Assembly: GCF_932526225.1 (NCBI RefSeq)
Contig: NC_064041.1
Location: 16,801,888-16,865,887, forward strand
Origin: Nematostella vectensis
Lineage: Eukaryota; Cnidaria; Anthozoa; Actiniaria; Edwardsiidae
Direction of reading: 5' to 3'
Length of the DNA: 64,000 nt
The notes beneath the pieces were generated by a model. The model saw nothing but the letters and a program-made list of their open reading frames with translations, did not search any database and was not told the DNA's origin. The position numbers were made by a program, and so were the translations under genes. This document shows positions 9,212 to 22,235 of the stretch, piece after piece; position 1 is the first letter of the stretch; the number at the start of each line of letters is the position of its first letter.

Positions 9212-11018
9212 AATTCGTTGTTTTTCTTTGTGCTGGACCCCCTTAATCCTGATAGGTTTTGCGCAAAAATAATGAAAAAAAGTGAGTTTGCAAAATAAGC
9301 TTGCTAGATTTATTGATTATATGTATTCAATTTGTTCCTAGGAAGTTAACAAAAAACACAAAGCAAAGAGTTTGAGGAAGTAAACAAGTATGTGAACTTT
9401 AATGTTCTATTTGAAGGGGTGCATTTTGTACAGGGAAGCATACATAGAATGCTTAACTGGTGGAGAGGGAAGAGGTAAAAGTTTATTGAGCATAATTTCA
9501 ACAATAGCAGGGGGAAGAGAGGGGCACTCTCTTCATACAATATTGCAGTTGTTACCTATTATTAAATAAGTTTGTAACATGTCTTTGTTTATTAAGCAAG
9601 GTCTATTTCTAAGACAAGCAAACTCAAGTAAGGCTGTTGAAATAACAGGTGAGTGTTAAAAGAAAAACAATTATCTGATTAGAAAACTACTGTAGATTCC
9701 TTTGCACCAAAATAAGAACAAACTTTATTTTGTTTGTTATTTATGAGGAACGAGATGAGCTCTACAAAGCCATAAAGAAATATGTATTGCTCATCTAAAT
9801 TATACAAGTAAATGATAATATTAAAAAAGAACTACTGTAAGTAATTAGAGTGGTTTTCATTAACCCGTGAAACAAAGTGTGATAGTTAAACGGTAATAGT
9901 TAGAAAAAAACACAAAAAAGAACAATAGAATCAGATCACCACAAAGTGTAATACGCTAAAGCGTAGTTCACGGGTTAATGAAGGTTTTGACATTTCAACC
10001 TTACATCCACATGAAAGTAATGCCTAATATCGAGTGCCCTACAGTAAGTGTTTTGCAGTCAAGTTGTTTTCTGTTAGTAAATAAAACATTATTCTAAATA
10101 ATAGTAATCATAGCTATGGTCACCACTTACACATATAGCACTTGTAATGAAAAGAAAGAAAATATATATATATATATATATATGCAGTCAAACAACAGAA
10201 TTGCATGATAACCTTGAATATATTGAATAAAGGACTGCAAAAAAACATCTTTTGTACTAGTTGCTTGAATTGACCCTTGGCTATTTTTAGCTGAATTCCC
10301 CTCCCCCTCTAAAAAAGAAAATAATAATAATAATAGAACAAAACTAAAAAGAAAACAAACACAGCAGAGACCCCCACCAACAATTTTGATTTTTTTTTAC
10401 TTTCCTTTAAAAGGGGAGTGTCATGGTTAAGAGATTTGCAATAGCTCTAGAGCCCTGACACAATGAACTTCAGTGAAATTCTAATACTGACTTATGAGCT
10501 TTTGGTACATGTGGGAGACTTTAAACAAAACAAAAAAATGACCACAAACTGTCCATTAACATAGTTTTCAATATAATATTGCATATTATTTAATAAGGTA
10601 TTCACAGCTTTTAAAAAGTTCAACTGTTTGTAGACACTTAAAAGCCTACAATAAACACTGACTCCAGACATGCGCAGTACTATGCTGCTGCTTCTTTAAA
10701 GTAAAATACATCTTTACTTAGTCAGCGTAGACAATATTGCGGATTTTGTCAATATTCTAATATGAAGATGTCAATATTCTCCCTCCTTACGTCTTTATTT
10801 CTATTTATTTTATGCTTTTCACATGATACCAAAACAGCGTCTTTTTTCTTCGCTAATTTGATGTCATGTACACAATAAAAGAGATGCGCCTGTGCGCATG
10901 GCGAGTCCCCAAGGGACCCAAGACGCCCAAATAGACCTCTATTTTTTGTCATCCACAATCTCGGCGAGCTGTGCGTGGCGTAACCGCATTACAGGCCTGG
11001 GATCCTGGTTATTGTCCT
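9008..11018 (+). repeat. Array unit 5 (2,011 bp)
   Basis: First member of the 7-kb trimer pair; partner is unit 8. The two share AATTCGTTGTTTTTC after the B box and TTAGTAAATAAAACATT near 10075. Between about 9546 and 9740 unit 5 carries the TTGCAG/AAGGTC/TTCTAAG haplotype, unlike unit 8. Confidence 0.97.
9864..9974. mobile_element. TIR element, unit 5
   Basis: 111 bp, intact ends. Confidence 0.65.
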
Positions 11019-11222
11019 CCCCATTAATGCGCGGGTTGGGATAACCTTGCAAGAGTGTTGTACAGCATATTCGCTCGGAAATATCGGTGCTTGGGGCCTT
11101 CGGGTTCTTTACAGCCTTCCGTAAAAGCCTTGTGCTGCCATACCGATTGGGTAATCCGTATGTATGGTTTCCGTTTTGTTCTTCAGACCGGGTTCGATCC
11201 CAGGCCAATGGGCTTTTTTTTT
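10958..11222 (+). ncRNA. Candidate Pol III RNA, unit 6
   Basis: Boxes and T-run 11214-11222 intact. The upstream hairpin loop reads CTGT instead of CCGT near 10889. Confidence 0.33.
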
Positions 11223-13021
11223 AATTCGTTTTTTTTTTCTTTGTGCTGGACCCCCTTAATCCTGATAGGTTTTGCGCAAAAATAATAAAAAAAGTGAGTT
11301 TGCAAAAAAAGCTTGCTAGATTTATTGATTATATGTATTCAATTTGTTCCTAGGAAGTTAACAAAAAACACAAAGCAAAGAGTTTGAGGAAGTAAACAAG
11401 TATGTGAACTTTAATGTTCTATTTGAAGGGGTGCATTTTGTACAGGGAAGCATACATAGAATGCTTAACTGGTGGAGAGGGAAGAGGTAAAGTTTATTGA
11501 GCATAATTTCAACAATAGCAGGGGGAAGAGAGGGGCACTCTCTTCATACAATATTGCAGTTGTTACCTATTATTAAATAAGTTTGTAACATGTCTTTGTT
11601 TATTAAGCAAGGTCTATTGCTGAGACAAGCAAACTCAAGTAAGGCTGTTGAAATAACATGTGAGTGTTAAAAGAAAAACAATTATCTGATTAGAAAACTA
11701 CTGTAGATTCCTTTGCACCAAAATAAGAACAAACTTCATTTTGTTTGTTATTTATGAGGAACGAGATGAGCTATACAAAGCCATAAAGAAATATGTATTG
11801 CTCATCTAAATTATACAAGTAAATGATAATATTAAAAAAGAACTACTGTAAGTAATTAGAGTGGTTTTTATTAACCCGTGAAACAAAGTGTGATAGTTAA
11901 ACGGTAATAGTTAGAAAAAAAACACAAAAAAGAACAATAGAATCAGATCACCACAAAGTGTAATACGCTAAAGCGTAGTTCACGGGTTAATGAAGGTTTT
12001 GACATTTTAACCTTACATCCACATGAAAGTAATGCCTAATATCGAGTGCCCTACAGTAAGTGTTTTGCAGTCAAGTTGTTTTCTGTTAGTAGGTAAAAAA
12101 TTATTCTAAATAATAGTAATGATAGTTATGGTCACCACTTACACATATAGAACTTGTAATGAAAAGGAAGAAAAAATATATATATGCAGTCAAACAACAG
12201 AATTGCATGATAACCTTGAATATATTGAATAAAGGACTGCAAAAAAACATCTTTTGTACTAGTTGCTTGAATTGACCCTTGGCTATTTTTAGCTGAATTC
12301 CCCTCCCCCTCTAAAAAAGAAAATAATAATAATAATAGAACAAAACTAAAAAGAAAACAAACACAGCAGAGACCCCCACCAACAATTTTGATTTTTGTTT
12401 ACTTTCCTTTAAAGGGGGAGTGTCATGTTTAAAAGATTTGCAATAGCTCTAGAGCCCTGACACAATGAACTTCAGTGAAATTCTAATACTGACTTATGAG
12501 CTTTTGGTACATGTGGGAGACTTTAAACAAAACAAAAAAAATGACCACAAACTGTCCATTAACATAGTTTTCAATATAATATTGCATATTATTTAATAAG
12601 GTATTGACAGCTTTTAAAAAGTTCAACTGTTTGTAGACACTTAAAAGCCTACAATAAACACTGACTCCAGACATGCGCAGTACTATGTTGCTGCCCCTTT
12701 AAAGTAAAATACAGCTTTACTTAGTCAGCGTAGACAAAATTGCGGATTTTGTCAATATTCTAATATGAAGATGTCAATATTCTCCCCCCTTACGTCTTTA
12801 TTTCTATTTATTTTATGATTTTCACATGATACCAAAACAGCGTCTTTTTTCTTCGCTAATTTGATGTCATGTACACAATAAAAGAGATGCGCCCGTGCGC
12901 ATGGCGAGTCCCCAAGGGACCCAAGACGCCCAAATAGACCTCTATTTTTTGTCATCCACAATCTCGGCGAGCTGTGCGTGGCGTAACCGTATTACAGGCC
13001 TGGGATCCTGGTTATTGTCCT
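11019..13021 (+). repeat. Array unit 6 (2,003 bp)
   Basis: Partner of unit 9 in the 7-kb duplication and the same length. Both have TTTTTATTAACCC at the left end of the TIR element instead of TTTTCATTAACCC, and GATTTTTGTTTAC in the poly-T tract near 12390. Confidence 0.97.
11875..11986. mobile_element. TIR element, unit 6
   Basis: 112 bp, intact TIRs; left flank TATTAA, so the outer palindrome is shortened. Confidence 0.65.
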
Positions 13022-13224
13022 CCCCATTAATGCGCGGGTTGGGATAACCTTGCAAGAGTGTTGTACAGCATATTCGCTCGGAAATATCGGTGCTTGGGGC
13101 CTTCGGGTTCTTTACAGCCTTCCGTAAAAGCCTTGTGCTGCCATACCGATTGGGTAATCCGTATGTATGGTTTCCGTTTTGTTCTTCAGACCGGGTTCGA
13201 TCCCAGGCCAATGGGCTTTTTTTT
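12961..13224 (+). ncRNA. Candidate Pol III RNA, unit 7
   Basis: Boxes intact; eight-T terminator at 13217-13224. Confidence 0.33.
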
Positions 13225-13876
13225 AATTCGTTTTTTTTTCTTTGTGCTGGACCCCCTTAATCCTGATAGGTTTTGCGCAAAAATAATAAAAAAAGTGAGT
13301 TTGCAAAATAAGCTTGCTAGATTTATTGATTATATGTATTCAATTTGTTCCTAGGAAGTTAACAAAAAACACAAAGCAAAGAGTTTGAGGAAGTAAACAA
13401 GTATGTGAACTTTAATGTTCTATTTGAAGGGGTGCATTTTGTACAGGGAAGCATACATAGAATGCTTAACTGGTGGAGAGGGAAGAGGTAAAAGTTTATT
13501 GAGCATAATTTCAACAATAGCAGGGGGAAGAGAGGGGCACTCTCTTCATACAATATTGTAGTTGTTACCTATTATTAAATAAGTTTGTAACATGTCTTTG
13601 TTTATTAAGCAAGATCTATTTCTGAGACAAGCAAACTCAAGTAAGGCTGTTGAAATAACATGTGAGTGTTAAAAGAAAAACAATTATCTGATTAGAAAAC
13701 TACTGTAGATTCCTTTGCACCAAAATAAGAACAAACTTCATTTTGTTTGTTATTTATGAGGAACGAGATGAGCTCTACAAAGCCATAAAGAAATATGTAT
13801 TGCTCATCTAAATTATACAAGTAAATGATAATATTAAAAAAGAACTAGTGTAAGTAATTAGAGTGGTTTTCATTAA

Positions 13877-13988
13877 CCCGTGAAACAAAGTGTGATAGTT
13901 AAACGGTAATAGTTAGAAAAAAAACACAAAAAAGAACAATAGAATCAGATCACCACAAAGTGTAATACGCTAAAGCGTAGTTCACGGG
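13877..13988. mobile_element. TIR element, unit 7
   Basis: 112 bp, intact ends. Confidence 0.65.
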
Positions 13989-14119
13989 TTAATGAAGGTT
14001 TTGACATTTCAACCTTACATCCACATGAAAGTAATGCCTAATATCGAGTGCCCTACAGTAAGTGTTTTGCAGTCAAGGTGTTTTCTGTTAGTGGGTAAAA
14101 AATCATTCTAAATAATAGT

Positions 14120-15046
14120 GATAGTGATAGTGGTAGTGATGGTAATCTCTTCGATCTTCGCAGGCTCAAAGCAAAAACAAAAGTCCTTACGGAATTCATC
14201 AGGGAGGCACAGTACGCTGACGATATCGCCTTATTTAGCGATACCCCAGAGGGTCTGCAGTCTTTACTTACATCGTACAATGAACTTGCTAAGAGAATGG
14301 GGATGCGCATTAACACTAAAAAGACGGAGACTATGTGTATTGGTAATACTGCCGACTTTTATGTTGATGGCATTAAGCTGGTCAATGTTACTCACTTTAA
14401 ATACCTTGGTAGTATCCTGTCAAGTGACTGCTCAATGAGAGCGGAGCTCACATCTCTTATACAAGCTGTATCATGTGCTTATGGTCGCCTTCGAAAGAGA
14501 GTTTTCGACTCACGTGATCTCACTGTACCAACCAAGATCGCTGTTTATAATCAATGTCTAATGCCTCTCTTATTGTACGGTAGTGAGACATGGACTGTAT
14601 ATCAGCATGAAGTTAGAGAACTTCGTACTCTGCAACAACGCCATTTACGCCTAATCCTCAAGATCAAGTGGGATGACTATATAAGCAATGAAGACGTCCT
14701 CCGTCGCGCAAACGTAGATGATATTGAAACAAAATTAGCTAGAAATCGTCTCCGCTGGCTTGGTCACCTCTGCCGAATGGACGATGACAGAGTGCCTAAG
14801 CAGCTGTTATTTTCGGAGCTAGAACACGGGTCTCGACCAGCTGGTCGTCCTAAACTAAGATTCAAGGACATTTTGAAAAAAGACCTCAAAATTGGATGCG
14901 TCCTTGAAGTGTGGAACTATCATGTACAAAATAGAAAGGAATGGAGGGCGATCACAAATAACATCTGCACGTCATACGACAAAAGAAGATATAAAACATA
15001 TTTAAAACAAAGGGAAGCTCGCCGTAAAAGGGCGGAGAACAGTTAA
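14120..15046 (+). pseudogene. LINE reverse transcriptase, C-terminal remnant, copy 2
   Basis: 308 open codons, identical to copy 1 except one residue near the end (RRYETY becomes RRYKTY) plus two silent changes (CGC to CGT near 14705; CGC to CGA near 14836). The YADD active-site box is at 14213-14224. The small number of differences dates the duplication as recent relative to the divergence among array units. Confidence 0.93.
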
Positions 15047-15097
15047 ATACAAACTGTGTTATACCCGTTCGCGGGTGCAGGCGCTTATATTTATATA
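14120..15097 (+). mobile_element. 5'-truncated LINE, copy 2
   Basis: Same 978-bp length, same truncation point and same 11-bp target duplication (14109-14119 and 15098-15108) as the copy 7,008 bp to the left. By eye only three bases differ. Two independent insertions with the same truncation at the same base are very unlikely, so it was copied with its host unit. Confidence 0.93.
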
Positions 15098-15953
15098 TAA
15101 ATAATAGTAATCATAGCTATGGTCACCACTTACACATATAGCACTTGTAATGAAAAGAAAGAAAAAATATATATATATGCAGTCAAACAACAGAATTGCA
15201 TGATAACCTTGAATATATTGAATAAAGGACTGCAAAAAACATCTTTTGTACTAGTTGCTTGAATTGACCCTTGGCTATTTTTAGCTGAATTCCCCTCCCC
15301 CTCTAAAAAAGAAAATAATAATAATAATAGAACAAAACTAAAAAGAAAACAAACACAGCAGAGACCCCCACCAACAATTTTGATTTTTTTTTTACTTTCC
15401 TTTAAAGGGGGAGTGTCATGTTTAAGAGATTTGCAATAGCTCTAGAGCCCTGACACAATGAACTTCAGTGAAATTATAATACTGACTTATGAGCTTTTGG
15501 TACATGTGGGAGACTTTAAACAAAACAAAAAAAATGACCACAAACTGTCCATTAACATAGTTTTCAATATAATATTGCATATTATTTAATAAGGTATTCG
15601 CAGCTTTTAAAAAGTTCAACTGTTTGTTGACACTTAAAAGCCTACAATAATCACTGACTCCAGACATGCGCAGTACTATGTTGCTGCCCCTTTAAAGTAA
15701 AATACAGCTTTACTTAGTCAGCGTAGACAAAATTGCGGATTTTTTCAATATTCTAATATGAAGATGTCAATATTCTCCCCCCTTACGTCTTTATTTCTAT
15801 TTATTTTATGATTTTCACATGATACCAAAACAGCGTCTTTTTTCTTTGCTAATTTGATATCATGTACACAATAAAAGAGATGCGCCCGTGCGCATGGCGA
15901 GTCCCCAAGGGACCCAAGACGCCCAAATAGACCTCTATTTCTTGTCATCCACA

Positions 15954-16218
15954 ATCTCGGTGAGCTGTGCGTGGCGTAACCGTATTACAGGCCTGGGATC
16001 CTGGTTATTGTCCTCCCCATTAATGCGCGGGTTGGGATAACCTTGCAAGAGTGTTGTACAGCATATTCGCTCGGAAATATCGGTGCTTGGGGCCTTCGGG
16101 TTCTTTACAGCCTTCCGTAAAAGCCTTGTGCTGCCATACCGATTGGGTAATCCGTATGTATGGTTTCCGTTTTGTTCTTCAGACCGGGTTCGATCCCAGG
16201 CCAATGGGCTTTTTTTTT
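15954..16218 (+). ncRNA. Candidate Pol III RNA, unit 8
   Basis: Boxes and T-run 16210-16218 intact; CTCGGTGAGC upstream, as in unit 5. Confidence 0.33.
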
Positions 16219-18023
16219 AATTCGTTGTTTTTCTTTGTGCTGGACCCCCTTAATCCTGATAGGTTTTGCGCAAAAATAATAAAAAAAAGTGAGTTTGCAA
16301 AATAAGCTTGCTAGATTTATTGATTATATGTATTCAATTTGTTCCTAGGAAGTTAACAAAAAACACAAAGCAAAGAGTTTGAGGAAGTAAACAAGTATGT
16401 GAACTTTAATGTTCTATTTGAAGGGGTGCATTTTGTACAGGGAAGCATACATAGAATGCTTAACTGGTGGAGAGGGAAGAGGTAAAAGTTTATTGAGCAT
16501 AATTTCAACAATAGCAGGGGGAAGAGAGGGGCACTCTCTTCATACAATATTGTAGTTGTTACCTATTATTAAATAAGTTTGTAACATGTCTTTGTTTATT
16601 AAGCAAGATCTATTTCTGAGACAAGCAAACTCAAGTAAGGCTGTTGAAATAACATGTGAGTGTTAAAAGAAAAACAATTATCTGATTAGAAAACTACTGT
16701 AGATTCCTTTGCACCAAAATAAGAACAAACTTCATTTTGTTTGTTATTTATGAGGAACGAGATGAGCTCTACAAAGCCATAAAGAAATATGTATTGCTCA
16801 TCTAAATTATACAAGTAAATGATAATATTAAAAAAGAACTACTGTAAGTAATTAGAGTGGTTTTCATTAACCCGTGAAACAAAGTGTGATAGTTAAACGG
16901 TAATAGTTAGAAAAAAACACAAAAAAGAACAATAGAATCAGATCACCACAAAGTGTAATACGCTAAAGCGTAGTTCACGGGTTAATGAAGGTTTTGACAT
17001 TTCAACCTTACATCCACATGAAAGTAATGCCTAATATCGAGTGCCCTACAGTAAGTGTTTTGCAGTCAAGTTGTTTTCTGTTAGTAAATAAAACATTATT
17101 CTAAATAATAGTAATCATAGCTATGGTCACCACTTACACATATAGCACTTGTAATGAAAAGAAAGAAAATATATATATATATATATATGCAGTCAAACAA
17201 CAGAATTGCATGATAACCTTGAATATATTGAATAAAGGACTGCAAAAAAACATCTTTTGTACTAGTTGCTTGAATTGACCCTTGGCTATTTTTAGCTGAA
17301 TTCCCCTCCCCCTCTAAAAAAGAAAATAATAATAATAATAGAACAAAACTAAAAAGAAAACAAACACAGCAGAGACCCCCACCAACAATTTTGATTTTTT
17401 TTTACTTTCCTTTAAAAGGGGAGTGTCATGGTTAAGAGATTTGCAATAGCTCTAGAGCCCTGACACAATGAACTTCAGTGAAATTCTAATACTGACTTAT
17501 GAGCTTTTGGTACATGTGGGAGACTTTAAACAAAACAAAAAAATGACCACAAACTGTCCATTAACATAGTTTTGAATATAATATTGCATATTATTTAATA
17601 AGGTATTCACAGCTTTTAAAAAGTTCAACTGTTTGTAGACACTTAAAAGCCTACAATAAACACTGACTCCAGACATGCGCAGTACTATGCTGCTGCTTCT
17701 TTAAAGTAAAATACATCTTTACTTAGTCAGCGTAGACAATATTGCGGATTTTGTCAATATTCTAATATGAAGATGTCAATATTCTCCCTCCTTACGTCTT
17801 TATTTCTATTTATTTTATGCTTTTCACATGATACCAAAACAGCGTCTTTTTTCTTCGCTAATTTGATGTCATGTACACAATAAAAGAGATGCGCCCGTGC
17901 GCATGGCGAGTCCCCAAGGGACCCAAGACGCCCAAATAGACCTCTATTTTTTGTCATCCACAATCTCGGCGAGCTGTGCGTGGCGTAACCGCATTACAGG
18001 CCTGGGATCCTGGTTATTGTCCT
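16015..18023 (+). repeat. Array unit 8 (2,009 bp)
   Basis: Partner of unit 5 at both ends, but a patch at about 16553-16740 carries the TTGTAG/AAGATC/TTCTGAG/AACATGTGAG haplotype of unit 7. This mosaic is what a short gene-conversion tract would leave. Confidence 0.97.
16871..16981. mobile_element. TIR element, unit 8
   Basis: 111 bp, intact ends. Confidence 0.65.
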
Positions 18024-18227
18024 CCCCATTAATGCGCGGGTTGGGATAACCTTGCAAGAGTGTTGTACAGCATATTCGCTCGGAAATATCGGTGCTTGGG
18101 GCCTTCGGGTTCTTTACAGCCTTCCGTAAAAGCCTTGTGCTGCCATACCGATTGGGTAATCCGTATGTATGGTTTCCGTTTTGTTCTTCAGACCGGGTTC
18201 GATCCCAGGCCAATGGGCTTTTTTTTT
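17963..18227 (+). ncRNA. Candidate Pol III RNA, unit 9
   Basis: Boxes and T-run 18219-18227 intact; CCGCATTAC form after the A-like box. Confidence 0.33.
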
Positions 18228-20026
18228 AATTCGTTTTTTTTTTCTTTGTGCTGGACCCCCTTAATCCTGATAGGTTTTGCGCAAAAATAATAAAAAAAGT
18301 GAGTTTGCAAAATAAGCTTGCTAGATTTATTGATTATATGTATTCAATTTGTTCCTAGGAAGTTAACAAAAAACACAAAGCAAAGAGTTTGAGGAAGTAA
18401 ACAAGTATGTGAACTTTAATGTTCTATTTGAAGGGGTGCATTTTGTACAGGGAAGCATACATAGAATGCTTAACTGGTGGAGAGGGAAGAGGTAAAGTTT
18501 ATTGAGCATAATTTCAACAATAGCAGGGGGAAGAGAGGGGCACTCTCTTCATACAATATTGCAGTTGTTACCTATTATTAAATAAGTTTGTAACATGTCT
18601 TTGTTTATTAAGCAAGGTCTATTGCTGAGACAAGCAAACTCAAGTAAGGCTGTTGAAATAACATGTGAGTGTTAAAAGAAAAACAATTATCTGATTAGAA
18701 AACTACTGTAGATTCCTTTGCACCAAAATAAGAACAAACTTCATTTTGTTTGTTATTTATGAGGAACGAGATGAGCTATACAAAGCCATAAAGAAATATG
18801 TATTGCTCATCTAAATTATACAAGTAAATGATAATATTAAAAAAGAACTACTGTAAGTAATTAGAGTGGTTTTTATTAACCCGTGAAACAAAGTGTGATA
18901 GTTAAACGGTAATAGTTAGAAAAAAAACACAAAAAAGAACAATAGAATCAGATCACCACAAAGTGTAATACGCTAAAGCGTAGTTCACGGGTTAATGAAG
19001 GTTTTGACATTTTAACCTTACATCCACATGAAAGTAATGCCTAATATCGAGTGCCCTACAGTAAGTGTTTTGCAGTCAAGTTGTTTTCTGTTAGTAGGTA
19101 AAAAATTATTCTAAATAATAGTAATGATAGTTATGGTCACCACTTACACATATAGAACTTGTAATGAAAAGGAAGAAAAAATATATATATGCAGTCAAAC
19201 AACAGAATTGCATGATAACCTTGAATATATTGAATAAAGGACTGCAAAAAAACATCTTTTGTACTAGTTGCTTGAATTGACCCTTGGCTATTTTTAGCTG
19301 AATTCCCCTCCCCCTCTAAAAAAGAAAATAATAATAATAATAGAACAAAACTAAAAAGAAAACAAACACAGCAGAGACCACCACCAACAATTTTGATTTT
19401 TGTTTACTTTCCTTTAAAGGGGGAGTGTCATGTTTAAAAGATTTGCAATAGCTCTAGAGCCCTGACACAATGAACTTCAGTGAAATTCTAATACTGACTT
19501 ATGAGCTTTTGGTACATGTGGGAGACTTTAAACAAAACAAAAAAAATGACCACAAACTGTCCATTAACATAGTTTTCAATATAATATTGCATATTATTTA
19601 ATAAGGTATTGACAGCTTTTAAAAAGTTCAACTGTTTGTAGACACTTAAAAGCCTACAATAAACACTGACTCCAGACATGCGCAGTACTATGTTGCTGCC
19701 CCTTTAAAGTAAAATACAGCTTTACTTAGTCAGCGTAGACAAAATTGCGGATTTTGTCAATATTCTAATATGAAGATGTCAATATTCTCCCCCCTTACGT
19801 CTTTATTTCTATTTATTTTATGATTTTCACATGATACCAAAACAGCGTCTTTTTTCTTCGCTAATTTGATGTCATGTACACAATAAAAGAGATGCGCCCG
19901 TGCGCATGGCGAGTCCCCAAGGGACCCAAGACGCCCAAATAGACCTCTATTTTTTGTCATCCACAATCTCGGCGAGCTGTGCGTGGCGTAACCGTATTAC
20001 AGGCCTGGGATCCTGGTTATTGTCCT
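18024..20026 (+). repeat. Array unit 9 (2,003 bp)
   Basis: Nearly identical to unit 6. A private C-to-A change gives GACCACCACC near 19376 where others have GACCCCCACC. Confidence 0.97.
18880..18991. mobile_element. TIR element, unit 9
   Basis: 112 bp, intact TIRs; left flank TATTAA as in unit 6. Confidence 0.65.
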
Positions 20027-20229
20027 CCCCATTAATGCGCGGGTTGGGATAACCTTGCAAGAGTGTTGTACAGCATATTCGCTCGGAAATATCGGTGCTT
20101 GGGGCCTTCGGGTTCTTTACAGCCTTCCGTAAAAGCCTTGTGCTGCCATACCGATTGGGTAATCCGTATGTATGGTTTCCGTTTTGTTCTTCAGACCGGG
20201 TTCGATCCCAGGCCAATGGGCTTTTTTTT
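19966..20229 (+). ncRNA. Candidate Pol III RNA, unit 10
   Basis: Boxes intact; eight-T run at 20222-20229. Confidence 0.33.
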
Positions 20230-22032
20230 AATTCGTTTTTTTTTCTTTGTGCTGGACCCCCTTAATCCTGATAGGTTTTGCGCAAAAATAATAAAAAAAG
20301 TGAGTTTGCAAAATAAGCTTGCTAGATTTATTGATTATATGTATTCAATTTGTTCCTAGGAAGTTAACAAAAAACACAAAGCAAAGAGTTTGAGGAAGTA
20401 AACAAGTATGTGAACTTTAATGTTCTATTTGAAGGGGTGCATTTTGTACAGGGAAGCATACATAGAATGCTTAACTGGTGGAGAGGGAAGAGGTAAAAGT
20501 TTATTGAGCATAATTTCAACAATAGCAGGGGGAAGAGAGGGGCACTCTCTTCATACAATATTGTAGTTGTTACCTATTATTAAATAAGTTTGTAACATGT
20601 CTTTGTTTATTAAGCAAGATCTATTTCTGAGACAAGCAAACTTTAGTAAGGCTGTTGAAATAACATGTGAGTGTTAAAAGAAAAACAATTATCTGATTAG
20701 AAAACTACTGTAGATTCCTTTGCACCAAAATAAGAACAAACTTCATTTTGTTTGTTATTTATGAGGAACGAGATGAGCTCTACAAAGCCATAAAGAAATA
20801 TGTATTGCTCATCTAAATTATACAAGTAAATGATAATATTAAAAAAGAACTACTGTAAGTAATTAGAGTGGTTTTCATTAACCCGTGAAACAAAGTGTGA
20901 TAGTTAAACGGTAATAGTTAGAAAAAAACACAAAAAAGAACAATAGAATCAGATCACCACAAAGAGTAATACGCTAAAGCGTAGTTCACGTGTTAATGAA
21001 GGTTTTGACATTTCAACCTTACATCCACATGAAAGTAATGCCTAATATCGAGTGCCCTACAGTAAGTGTTTTGCAGTCAAGTTGTTTTCTGTTAGTAAAT
21101 AAAACATTATTCTAAATAATAGTAATCATAGCTATGGTCACCACTTACACATATAGCACTTGTAATGAAAAGAAAGAAAAAAAATATATATATATATGCA
21201 GTCAAACAACAGAATTGCATGATAACCTTGAATATATTGAATAAAGGACTGCAAAAAAACATCTTTTGTACTAGTTGCTTGAATTGACCCTTGGCTATTT
21301 TTAGCTGAATTCCCCTCCCCCTCTAAAAAAGAAAATAATAATAATAATAGAACAAAACTAAAAAGAAAACAAACACAGCAGAGACCCCCACCAACAATTT
21401 TGATTTTTTTTTACTTTCCTTTAAAAGGGGAGTGTCATGGTTAAGAGATTTGCAATAGCTCTAGAGCCCTGACACAATGAACTTCAGTGAAATTCTAATA
21501 CTGACTTATGAGCTTTTGGTACATGTGGGAGACTTTAAACAAAACAAAAAAATGACCACAAACTGTCCATTAACATAGTTTTCAATATAATATTGCATAT
21601 TATTTAATAAGGTATTCGCAGCTTTTAAAAAGTTCAACTGTTTGTAGACACTTAAAAGCCTACAATAAACACTGACTCCAGACATGCGCAGTACTATGCT
21701 GCTGCCCCTTTAAAGTAAATTACAGCTTTACTTAGTCAGCGTAGACAATATTGCGGATTTTGTCAATATTCTAATATGAAGATGTCAATATTCTCCCTAA
21801 TTACGTCTTTATTTCTATTTATTTTATGCTTTTCACATGATACCAAAACAGCGTCTTTTTTCTTCGCTAATTTGATGTCATGTACACAATAAAAGAGATG
21901 CGCCCGTGCGCATGGCGAGTCCCCAAGGGACCCAAGACGCCCAAATAGACCTCTATTTTTTGTCATCCACAATCTCGACGAGCTGTGCGTGGCGTAACCG
22001 CATTACAGGCCTGGGATCCTGGTTATTGTCCT
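20027..22032 (+). repeat. Array unit 10 (2,006 bp)
   Basis: First half matches unit 7, but the LINE is absent. Similarity to unit 7 fades at about 20.7-20.9 kb, and the later part (TTAGTAAATAAAACATT near 21093) matches units 5 and 8. Private changes: ACTTTAGTAAGG near 20640, a broken right TIR (CACGTG) near 20988, and CCCTAATTACG near 21796. Confidence 0.97.
20882..20992. mobile_element. TIR element, unit 10, right TIR mutated
   Basis: 111 bp; the right end reads TTCACGTG, a G-to-T change breaking the terminal repeat. Confidence 0.62.
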
Positions 22033-22235
22033 CCCCATTAATGCGCGGGTTGGGATAACCTTGCAAGAGTGTTGTACAGCATATTCGCTCGGAAATATCG
22101 GTGCTTGGGGCCTTCGGGTTCTTTACAGCCTTCCGTAAAAGCCTTGTGCTGCCATACCGATTGGGTAATCCGTATGTATGGTTTCCGTTTTGTTCTTCAG
22201 ACCGGGTTCGATCCCAGGCCAATGGGCTTTTTTTT
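21972..22235 (+). ncRNA. Candidate Pol III RNA, unit 11
   Basis: Boxes intact; CTCGACGAGC replaces CTCGGCGAGC near 21973. Confidence 0.33.

Larger units (their letters stand above)
13022..16014 (+). repeat. Array unit 7 with LINE insert (2,993 bp)
   Basis: Second LINE-bearing unit. Its first part matches unit 10 (TTGTAG at 13556-13561, CAAGATCTATTTC near 13610), and its second part matches unit 4. It is therefore the junction between the two copies of the 7-kb higher-order block. Confidence 0.97.
6700..20700. repeat. Higher-order repeat: ~7.0-kb trimer, two copies
   Basis: Boundaries are approximate: about 6.7-13.7 kb and 13.7-20.7 kb. Units 4b-5-6-7a correspond to 7b-8-9-10a, including the LINE, AATTCGTTGTTTTTC (units 5 and 8), TATTAACCC (units 6 and 9) and GAACTAGTG (units 4 and 7). 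Beyond 20.7-20.9 kb the match stops and no third LINE appears. Confidence 0.85.
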
